Source: Cranoglanis bouderius
Lineage: Eukaryota > Chordata > Actinopteri > Siluriformes > Cranoglanididae
Reading direction: 5' to 3'
Assembly (NCBI GenBank): GCA_023630585.1
Contig: CM042540.1
Location: forward strand, 17,958,574 to 18,022,573
DNA length: 64,000 bases
The stretch's first letter is position 1. Every line of letters starts with the position of its first letter. Made by a program: the position numbers and the translations under genes. The notes below the pieces were generated by a model. That model searched no databases. It saw nothing but the letters and a program-made list of their open reading frames with translations, and was not told the DNA's origin. Shown here one piece after another: positions 22,901 through 34,600 of this stretch.

Positions 22901-25610
22901 CTTCCAAACCTTGTTAATAACTAAGAGTGCAAACCTTTGTTCCTGTGTTCTTTCATATACTATTATGTATTTCTCTTGTGGCATCTACTAAAGTTTATGG
23001 TATTGTAAACCATTGTGTATTGTTTATAGGCATACAATTTTCATTCAGAAGAAAATATGCATTCTTTTCTCTTCTAATGAGCTCAGAAATCTCAGAGTTT
23101 TCCTTTCAAATCCTCAGTAGAGGTTACATGGATCTAATTGGTAAAACCTTTAGGAATGTTCAAATAATACTTTGGCATCGTGACCTGTGACTGCACAGCT
23201 GTGTCAGAAAGACTGTCTCCTACAGTGAGTGTGGATTTAGTGAAAAACACAACAGTGTCTTTTTTTGTTTGTTTGTTTGTTTTTGTTTTGTTTTGTTTTT
23301 TTAAAATTGAGTCCAGTTCAAAGATGTTGTTTAGACACCTCTATCATGTCAACTGCAAGACTACTCTGCAGTCCGTACTTTGTACTCTGCAGGACCACTG
23401 GTGCAAAACGAGCCTAGCATGATTATCCTTCTGTCTGTCTACTCTCATATACAGTACATAGAGAAAGATCTTTTCAATCTCCTGATGTGACTGTTTATTC
23501 ACTCTTGCTTCAGATGTATTTGTCTCACAAAATAATATTAGACATGATTACAATTGGTGCTATTCTTACAAAAATAAATCATTACCCAATGGCAACCCCA
23601 TGCTCAATGCATCCAGTTTGTTATTCTATATCGTGTCTCTCATCCTAAATATTTGCTTATATTTGTCATAACAATGTTAAATATTATAACGTCACAAAAA
23701 TGTTACTGATGCTAAATGGAAGGTTACTGACTGTACAGTCTAATGGATAATGGGCACAGAGAGCCTATTGCTAACATTAACAGATGGAATTATGGTTAGT
23801 GTCCAAACACTTATAACACAAATAAACCTAAATAAACCTAATCAATTCAAAATTGTCTCTTATGCATTCTTATAATTGGGTTGCAACTGATAGCACAAAA
23901 GTTATCAGTAGTGGTTTCTAAGTGGGTATGCCTATCTGTTGCTAAACCAGAGGTTACAGTCCCTGAAAATCCCAATGTGCAACATCCTCCAGCTGCATTC
24001 AATGCATTCCACTTTCCATGCCGCGACTGCACGTTTCACACCGGAATGCAGGGCGTGGAGTATTCAGTTCTATGCTTTCTTGCACTGATTTAGTACATAT
24101 ACACATATCTGCACTGATGGCTAGATTCTTACAAAAATGCATTTTATATGATCATAAAGGCTGGTATGATGATAGACATAGTTTTATGGTCATTTTATAA
24201 ACTGGTGGTAACCGGAATTTAACATGCTATAACTTTATGTCTGATTAAGATACATGCAAAAGAAAAACATATTTCAGTTCAGGAACTATATATATTGTTG
24301 AAAGTTTCAACATGTGAAGGGTATTTGCAATGTATTTGTAATTTATAATGTAAAAACTGTAGTGATATATTGTTTTGAAAAGAGATATTGAAGACAATGT
24401 TTAATCTAAATTTGATGCCAAAATCATACATAATAATACACTGGACATTGCAGTGGTTTTAAGCTGTTTTACTTAGTTGACTTGTTCTGAATAGTTCTAA
24501 ATTGTTTGGAGTGTGTTTAATAATTCATACAACCATTTGTATAACACAATAATATATGTCACATCAGTTAAAGAAAATCAAAATTTATGGATAGGATTTT
24601 TATTTGATTTGAGAAATCCCCCTGTAAGCTCACATCACTTGTTTGTATCACCATCATGACAGTATGAAGCCTTTTATCTCTGCTCTCTTTGTTTCCCAAG
24701 CTCATGCATCAGTTCCTGAGTTTCCTCCTTTTCTTTGAGGTTCACTGTTGGTCTGGGTAACCCAGTTCACTCATTTTCAACATGAAAAGTCAAAATGAAA
24801 TGTTTGACTGAACAATACTGCACATTGCGTTATGGTGGTGCTTTCCTTTCTACAAAGCCGCCTTTGTCCGACTTTTGGGTGATACGCATGCTGCGGGGAA
24901 AAGTGTTCATGCTGTGAGTACACTCCTAAAACATTCCATAAGGGTAAATACTGAAACATGTTTTGTATTTTTTGCATTTATAACGTGGATATTTAACAAA
25001 TTGTCTGGAAGGTGTGATGTGAACTGTAGTGGTTGTAAAATCTCAAGAGGATAATGACAAAATCAGATTCTTCATTAATAAAGCAGTAAGTGTGCAGCTT
25101 AAGTGTGATGGACTAGACGTTGAATAATGCAGCTATCTATTTGAGATTTCTAATGTAAAGATGATTTTAATAGACATATTGGAAATTACCTAATATTATA
25201 TAAATCTAAAAAGATATAATATTATTTAGTAATAATAATAATATTTTTTTTTCTAAAGGCAAATCTAGTCATATTAATGCTTTATGCAAGTTTCATTGGA
25301 GCTAATTTAACAATATTATATGTTATAGCAATTGATGATTGGGTATCATTTCAATAAAATATATTTTAAAAGCATAGTTTTTTGACAAAGTTTTTTGAAT
25401 TTAAAATACAAGTGAAGCTCTAGCCACTACTATAAGCGTTCATTCCCCATTAGTGATTTACTCAAAGCTCTCACTGTCTGTGTCTCACTTAATCAGTGAG
25501 CTTTTAAGGGTTGTGAAACCTTGTCCTAGAAGTCAGAGGAATGCACAGCTGCAGCTGAGGCACTGTTGCTTTTGGTGAGCTTGGGTTTAGTGAGGACATC
25601 TGCGTAGATC
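22901..25610. other. intergenic DNA upstream of SLC47A copy 1
   Basis: AT-rich with TTTG/TTTTG runs near 23265-23300. No gene, RNA or intact repeat recognised. The promoter and 5' UTR of SLC47A copy 1 should lie near 25400-25610 but no TATA or strong motif stands out. Confidence 0.4.
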
Positions 25611-28600
25611 ATGGATGGATCTAACCCCAGAGCTGAAGCTCCTTCAATGGAGCCCAGTGCCAGGCTATTCTGCTGTCGCTGTGTGAGGCGCTGCCTCCCT
25701 CTGGCTTACCGAGAGGAGCTCTACCACATCCTGAGGATGACTGGGCCCCTGGTGAGTGACTGCTTTCTCACGCATATGCAAGAGAAAGTGTTATCATTCT
25801 TGCACAAGCTTGTTCTCTCGTTGATTCACAGCATAGAAGGTTTGTTTGGAGATGTAAAATGTGATGTAGAATGATATTTTGGTATCAAAAATTGTTCCTA
25901 GCCTTTTGTTGGATACATTATTTTGTACATTTTACTATGGTTTGCCTAAATACAGAGAATCTATCTTTGACGCATTCAGATTCACTCTACTATTCTATTT
26001 TGTAAAATTTACATGACTGCAAACATAGGTAGTACTATATAATTCAGATTTTTTTAAGTGACCATAGCTCAGTATAACATAAATATAATGGAATCATAGG
26101 GGGGGTCAAGCACAATACTGTGTTATTATTACACATTGTTAAATTTTCTTTTAAACTCTGGACAGTTGTTTGTTGTTCTATCAGCTCTGTTGAGTCTTTC
26201 ATCTCTATTGGTTATGTTTGTTTCTCCAGCTTGTGTGCCGGTTCTTGAATTTCCTTCTTTTCTTTGTGGTCACAATGTTCTGTGGTCGCCTGGGGAACAC
26301 TGTACTGGCAGGCTATGGCATGGCTTCAGCTGTGAGTCGGCCACTCTATCCCACTTTGAGTCAATATTTTTTGCAGAAGTTGTCAGAATTCATTATTAAA
26401 ATACTCTTCCTTCCTATCATGTACATTCGTGATAAGTAAAAATCCATTTATTGTGTTTTCAGACAATAAATGTAACTTCTGCAGCAACTGGATTAGGGCT
26501 AACTTTGGCTTGTGATACACTGGTTTCACAGGTAGGTAAAATAAAATTGGCTCGTTCATTGTCAGTAACTAAACTCATGGAACTCTTATTTATATTCAGT
26601 ATTTGAATAGTATTGTACTTTACTACTTTAGAATGACTAAAGGCTGCTATGCATTAGGCATGGAGAAATGATAGCAGTAAAATCCGGACTCTTTCAATGG
26701 CAAAGTATAGCAGCCATACAGGCAAGTAAGAGCTTCACAATTATTTTTCTTCTCATCAGTAATTACGCTTCTGTTTCAACATGCTCTTGTACACAGACAT
26801 TTGGCAGTAAGAACTTACTACATGTAGGAGTAATCCTGCAAAGGAGCATTCTGATCTTGCTGCTCTTCTGTCTTCCCTGCTGGGGTATTCTTATTAACAC
26901 CCAGTCCCTCCTGCTCCTGGTGGGACAAGACCCCAACATAGCCAGGTCAGGCATAATTTGTATTTGGTTATAGGTTATAGGTTTTATACACCTCATAGGG
27001 GAAGCACAACTTTTTATTATAATGTGTGTCTCACTAAGCACTTTATTAGGAACACCTGTACACCTACTCATTCATGCAATTATCTAATCAGCCAATCAAT
27101 GTGGCAGCAGCGCAGTGCATAAAACCATGCAAATATGGGCCACAGATAATGTTCACATCAACCATCGGAATGAGTATTTCTATACCTGCTGATCTCCTGG
27201 GTTTTTTATGTACAGCACTTTCAAGAGTTTACTCAAAATGGTGCAGTAAAGAAAAAAACATCCAGTGAGTGTAATTTCTGTGGACAGAAACAACTTGTTG
27301 ATGAGAGAGGTCAATGGAGAATGGACAGACTGACAGAAGTGACAGACTGTGCACCTGTAGTGAATTGGAATCTAAGACTAATAATAAACAGTTAATCAAT
27401 TTTACCATACAAAGACAGGCTTTTCATTTCTCCCTGACTTTTGAATTAAAATCTTGGGCGGTCAGTCTGCCTTATTGTTTAATTTTCATTCTCTCCTGAT
27501 ATAAGTATGAGAATCAAAAGACTTTGTTAATATCGGGTCAACATTAGCAGTGTCTGTCATGTCGTCCTAAAAAGCTGCTAGCTGAAGAAGGAAGTGACTA
27601 ACTAGACTTATAAACAACAAATTTCAGAAATGAATGCAAATAATCAAACAGAACTTTATACTTACAGTTTATTTGCAATATTTACAAATTATACCCCTAC
27701 TGCAGGCTCTGAGCGATTCCAACTGTGGCGTATACAGTATGTTTAAATTTGAGATGTCTGTCATGTGCTTTCACAATTTATTGATTGTCAGGTGGTTACA
27801 AGTTTCTGCCCCTTTGAGAGGTCTACGATTCATCATAAGGAGAAGACATGTGTCCATGCAGGACAAACAAAGAGCGTACTGTCCAATAAACATTGAAATG
27901 TTTTTTTTTTCCCTGTGCAAAATGCACTTGCCTGCATTCAATTCACTCCTAGTGAATCCATGCAAAGCCTTTAAATCAAGGCTTATATGTCTGCTATCTG
28001 ACCCCCCTATAGTGATGTTATAAACATTTTAACTTCTCAAAGTTTAATTATCTCTTCTCTACAAAACAAATTATTATATAGTTATTATATAGCATTATTT
28101 TCTGTCATGTTGCTGTGCTAATTTTGATCATAGTGACTGCTGAGGCATTAATAATTGTTCCGTAATATAACTGACTCCACTGTTGTTTTTTAGGGTAGCC
28201 CAGATTTATGTTGAGGCATACCTTCCTGCTCTTCCAGTAAGGCAAAATTTACTTTAAGTATTTTCATTCTGTAAACATTATAAAACACATACAGTACATG
28301 TGTAGGTCTATCCTCATGTTGGCTTTATGTTTCATGTTTACAGGCTTTATTTCTGTACCAGCTGCAGGTGTCTTACCTCCAAAACCAGGTTTGTTGGATG
28401 GAGTGAATTGCTCTATAAACAGTCAAAATACACAGGATCTAAAAGTATCTGTGTCTCATATCTGTAGTAATGCCTTGAATATATCTTTGTCCAGGGTGTG
28501 ATTGTACCTCAAATGTATGCATCTGTGGTGGCCAATGTTGTGAATGTGCTGATCCATTACATTTTGCTATATTGGTGGGATCTTGGAGTACAGTGAGTAC

Positions 28601-31600
28601 TTTTCATTCATTCATTCATTCATGCATTCATCCAAAGTTTCAGTCCACTCCTGAAAAAACAGTGGCTTTTCTAATTTTTGTGCGTGTGTATTTTTGGATT
28701 GTTTTTCAGTGGATCTGCAGCAGCCAATTGTTTAGCACAGATCTTTTCCTGTTTCTGTTTGTTTGCTTACATTCGTTTAAAGAAACTCCATGTTAAGACA
28801 TGGGGAGGTGAGCATGCTCCTTTGCACATTACAGTTCATTTTACCAGTTAATGCTGAGGTTAATGTGCCCTAGCTCATTCCTACAGTCATGTAATAAGTA
28901 CAGCCCATGGAAATTGTTGTTGTTGCTGTTTTTATTTGTGATATATTTGGACAAGCAAACATTTGATCCTCTTTGAAATAGTGCCTATTAATAAAGTTGA
29001 TACACTCTATTAAATGACACATAAAATTGACATTTTGTAGTAATTTTCACAATTTAAATGAAAAACAAAAAAAACAGATCAGTCACATGGAAAAGGTAAG
29101 TACACCCCTACATTTATCACACCTACAAAACCATAAAATTATAATCAGGTGTTGAATATTGGGTGCCAGTGATTAGAACCTGCTTAGGGAGTGCAGGACT
29201 AGCCGTCCCAGCAAATTTAGCCCAAGAGTAGATCATCTGATGCAAAGAGAAATCTCCAAGAACCCCAAAATTTAATCACAGGACCTGCTAGTAAGTCTTG
29301 CAACTGTTGGAGTCAAAGTGCATGCTTCTACAATCAGAAAGAGACTGCACAAATTTGACCTGCATGGGAGGCATGCCAGGAAAAAGCCTTTGCTTACAGT
29401 TTGCCAATGAGCATATAGGCAAAGACCAGGCCTTTTGGAATAATGCGCTCAGGACAGACAAATCAAAGATAGAGTTGTTTGGCCACAGTAACAGCAGACA
29501 TGTTTGGCACAGACCAAAGACTTTTCAGGAGAAGCATCTCATACCAACTGTGAAGCATGGTGGTGGAAATGTCTCAGGACTGGACAGCTTGAATTCATTG
29601 ATTCAACTATGGATTCTGCAACATATCAAAGAGTGCTTGAAGATAATATGAGGCCATCTGTCTGAAAGTTGAAGTTGATCCAAAAGTGGACCTTTCAACA
29701 GGATAATGATCCTAAGTACACTAGCAAATCCACCAGGGAATGGCTCAAAAAGAAGAAATGGAGGGTTATGGAATGGCCTAGTCAAAGCCCAGATTTGAAT
29801 CCCATTGAAATGTTGTGGGGGGGATTTGAAACGGGCAGTACATGCAAGAAAACCCTCAAACATCTTGCAACTATAAGAATATAGCATGGAACAGTGGTCA
29901 GAAATTCTAACAAGCCGATGTCAGAGACTGGTGGACAACTATGCAAAATGCCTACAAGACGTTATTTCTGCTAAAGCGGCCAATACTAGCTTCTGAGACC
30001 AAGGGTGTACTCATATTTTTCACAGAAGAATATCACATCTATTGATATTTCTGTTGAATAAATGATTGAAAAAGCTATTTTTCCTTGTGGTTTTGTTCAA
30101 GTATATGGACTTTATTAATAGGCACCGTTTCAAAAATGATCAAATGTTTGCTTGTCCAAATATGTCCAAAAAGCCAACCATTTCCATGGGGTGTACTTAT
30201 TTTTTATACATGACTGTATATCTGTGTTCACTTAGACAGTATTGATACTCTAAAGTGCCGTTATACAGCTGATTATTTCTCTTGCTTTTAAATTCAGGCT
30301 GGTCCTCAGAGTCACTGCAGGAGTGGGGCAACTACATGAAGTTGGCTATTCCTAGTACACTAATGTTATGCTTTGAATGGTGGATCTACGAAATTGGAGG
30401 ATTCTTAGCAGGTAACCTCTCTGTACAATTTTTATTAATTAGAGTGTTACTATAGAACCATAACTTACTTTGCTCTTTCTCACAGGAATGCTGGGAGAAG
30501 TCGACTTGGCTGCTCAACATGTGGTTATAATGCTGGCTTATATAAACTACATGGTAATATAATCTCTGTTTACATTCAACATTATGTTTTGTAAAACATT
30601 AATGAGGATGATTCATTATAAACCACTTCATGCAGTTGTGTACCATAATCAGACATGGAAAATAATGTGCCACTATACATATATGTTAGGTATTTAGAGG
30701 GCACGGTGGCTTAGTGGTTAGCACGTTTGCCTCACACCTCCAGTGTTGGGGGTTCGAATCTCTCCTCTGCCCCGTGTGCGTGGACCATGCAGGTTCTCCC
30801 AATGCTTCAGGGGTTTCCTCTGGGTACTCCAGTTTCCTCCCCCAGTCCAAAGACAATGCTGATTAGCATTTCCAAATGGCTGGGGGTGCGACTGTGTGAT
30901 GGGTTGGCACCCCATCCAGGGTGTCCCAGTTCCCCGAGTTCCCCGGGATACGCTCCAGGCTTCCCCGTGACCCTGTTTAGGATAAGTGGCATAGAAAATG
31001 GATGGATGTTAGGTATTTATATTTAGTATTCAATAACTGAGTATTATTGAAATAAAATACTTGTAGTTTTACTAACTTACATTTCCAAGAAAAAAAAAAA
31101 AATTACTCCTTACATTTCTCATTTTATTATATAGACCTTCAAAGTACTCATTATAAATCACTAAGGTCTCGTCTTCTCTCATCCAGCAAATGACTGTACG
31201 CTATACATATCAATCAGTGTGTTCAGCTTAGCATCCAATCGTTTCAGTTTCACATTCAGTCAAGTTCATCAATGTAGAAAAAAACTAATGATTATGAATT
31301 GTGCGAGTTCATGTAGCTATCCATGTGCATTTGTAGATGGATAAGTGTCGAACTTGAGGATGATCACCCTTGGCCCTACCCCAGTAAAGGGTTTCTGTAT
31401 GCTATACTATGCAAAGACTTCTATTTTTTATATCCATCTAATTTGAAAAAAAGATGTTTTGCTATATAATCTAATATAACTTAGATTATATTTATCTAAG
31501 TTAGTCTGTTTTCTTTGCTGATGCCAGGTTAGACTAGCATCGATTCCAGTAGCTAACATAATTTATAAGCCAACAAGTCAAATTCTAGTTAATGGTAAAT

Positions 31601-34600
31601 ACTAGTTATTTACATGCTATTTTCATGTCTTTTGTCTAGAGCAGAACTGTAGATTAAAAGAATGTACAGCATGCATGTTTTGTGCACATATTGTGTGTGA
31701 TATACATGTAGATCCCAGCTGGTTTACAAGGTGCAGCTTGTGTGCGTGTGGGTAATGCGCTAGGAGCTGGAGATACAGCTGGAGCCATCCTCACTAGCAA
31801 AGTTTCTCTCATCTGTGCAGGTAACAACACTATACAATACATAACTTATTTCATATACGCAGCTTATATATTTCATATACAGTATCTCACAAAAGTGAGT
31901 ACACGCCTCATATTTTTGTAAATATTTTATTATATCTTTTCATGGGACAACACTGACGAAATGACACTTTGCTACAATGTAAAGTAGTGAGTGTACAGCT
32001 TGTATAACAGTGTAAATTTGCTGTCCCCTCAAAATAACTCAACACACAGCCATTAATGTCTAAACCGCTGGCAACAAAAGTGAGTACACCCCTTAGTGAA
32101 AATGTCCAAATTGGGCCCAATTAGCCATTTTCCCTCCCCAGTGTCATGTGACTCGTTAGTGTTACAAGGTCTCAGGTGTGAATGGGGAGCAGGTGTGTTA
32201 AGTTTGGTGTTATCGCTCTCACACTCTCTCATACTGGTCACTGGAAGTTCAACATGGCACCTCATGGCAAAGAACTCTCTGAGGATCTGAAAAAAAGAAT
32301 TGTTGCTCTACATAAAGATGGACTAGGCTATAAGAAGATTGCCAACACCCTGAAACTGAGCTGCAGCACGGTGGCCAAGACCATACAGCGGTTTAACAGG
32401 ACAGGTTCCATTCAGAACAGGCCTCGCCATGGTCGACCAAAGAAGTTGAGTGCACATGCTCAGCATCATATCCAGAGGTTGGCTTTGCAGAATAGACGTA
32501 CGAGTGCTGCCAGCATTGCTGCAGAGGTTGAAGGGGTGGGGGGTCAGCCTGTCAGTGCTCAGACCATACGCCGCACACTGCATCAAATTGGTCTGCATGG
32601 CTGTCGTCCCAGAAGGAAGCCTTTTCTAAAGATGATGCACAAGAAAGCCTGCAAACAGTTTGCTGAAGACAAGCAGACTAAGGACATGGATTACTGGAAC
32701 CATGTCCTGTGGTCTGATGAGACCAAGATAAACTTATTTGGTTCAGATGGTGTCAGGTGTGTGTGGTGGCAACCAGGTGAGGAGTACAAAGACAAGTGTG
32801 TCTTGCCTACAGTCAAGCATGGTGGTGGGAGTGTCATGGTCTGTGGCTGCATGAGTGCTGCCGGCACTGGGGAGCTACAGTTCATTGAGGGAACCATGAA
32901 TGCCAACATGTACTGTGACATACTAAAGCAGAGCATGATCCCCTCCCTTCGGAAACTGGGCTGCAGGGCAGTATTCCAACATGATAACGACCCCAAACAC
33001 ACCTCCAAGACGACCACTACCTTGCTAAAGAAGCTGAGGGCATGTCTCCAGACCTAAACCCTATTGAGCATCTGTGGGGCATCCTCAAACGGAAGGTGGA
33101 GGAGCGCAAGGTCTCTAACATCCACCAGATCTGTGATGTCGTCATGGAGGAGTGGAAGAGGACTCCAGTGGCAACCTGTGAAGCTCTGGTGAACTCCATG
33201 CCCAACAGGGTTAAGGCAGTGGTGGAAAATAATGGTGGCCACACAAAATATTGACACTTTGGGCCCAATTTGGACATTTTCATTTAGGGGTGTGCTCACT
33301 TTTGTTGCCAGCGGTTTAGACATTAATGGCTGTGTTGAGTTATTTTGAGGGGACAGCAAATTTACACTGTTATACAAGCTGTTACGACCCGTAGGGTGAA
33401 GGTGATAAGCAGGATGCACTTGCAGGGGAAAGTGGTCAGTTTATTAGGAACATAAGAGAAACAAAACCTTCAAATGAAATGGGACAGTCCATCAAAAAGC
33501 CTCAAATAACCAAGGCAAAATTCCCAAACAGGTTAGACACGTCTTAGAACACTTACAGTGCAAAAGTCCAGGATATTCTGAAGCCGGAATCCAAAAACCC
33601 GGGAACGCCGGGCAAACAAAAACACACAAAAAACCAGAGGAACCAGGAAACGCCTGGTTAACAAAAACATCGGAAACAACTTTGCTTCGTCGCTATCTTT
33701 CACACGAAACATCAGATTCCTCAGATTCATCACATTCAAAATCAATACATTCAAACATCAGAGTTAAACTATACTAATACTCAGCTAGAAAGGTGATCTG
33801 GAAATCACGAGAAAAGAGCTAAAGGAAAAAAATAAGGCGCACGGTTAAACTCTACTATACTAATACTATTACTATACTAATACTCCGCACCGAATCAGAA
33901 ACGGAGTGGAGTATTTAAACACAAAGAAATCACATGTCCAAATCAATAACAGCTGAACCCACTACATGAACAAATGAGGAGGCGGAGACATGACACGAAC
34001 CAAAACAAACGCACATGGGGAAACACAGGAGGCGGAGACATGACGTAGACCAAAACATGAGCACATGGGGGCGCATAGGAGGCGGAGTCATGACGTGAGC
34101 GAAAACATGAGCACATGGCAAAAGTAAACAAAACCTGAGTCCATGAATGAAACGTCCATCGGAGAGTTTTTGAATGGCGCTGGAATGCGTGCAATGGAAT
34201 GCGGAAGTATGCCACTCGCTCCTCCTTGTTGAGTAGCGAGCGCTAGAGAAGGGAAAACCTAACACAAGCTGTACACTCACTACTTTACACTGTAGCAAAG
34301 TGTCATTTCTTCAGTGTTGTCCCATGAAAAGATATAATATTTACAAAAATGTGAGGGGTGTACTCACTTTTGTGAGATACTGTATAAGCAGTACTCATAA
34401 TCTCTCTTTTAAAACATTTTAGCTTGACTAAATGCACTTAATTGTTTTGATTCCATTTTTAGCTGTACTGGCAATCATTCAGGGTGTGGTGCTTGGTGCA
34501 ACAAAAACAGTCATTGGATTTTTGTTCACTTCAGATGAGTAAGTACTCATGGGCTGGTTATCATTTGAATATTTTATTATTTGAGTAGGTTGTTTTTTTT

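Larger units (their letters stand above)
31880..34382 (+). mobile_element. Tc1-like element interrupted by a solo LTR
   Basis: The TA-bordered ends read cagtatctcacaaaagtgag and ctcacttttgtgagatactg. Inner direct-repeat copies (caaaagtgagtacacccctt near 32077 and its inverse near 33285) show the IR/DR structure of teleost Tc1 elements. Without the nested LTR (33380-34264) the element is about 1.6 kb. It carries a broken transposase (32254-33254). A second, truncated copy lies at 45355-46590. It sits in the SLC47A copy 1 intron between exons 11 and 12. Confidence 0.9.

Noticed and set aside
30697..30770. A functional tRNA gene
   Set aside because: A and B boxes are present, but the sequence does not close an acceptor stem and runs on into a SINE body with target duplications.
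30718..31026. Open frames of about 99 and 65 codons
   Set aside because: They lie in the tRNA-derived SINE, which is non-coding.
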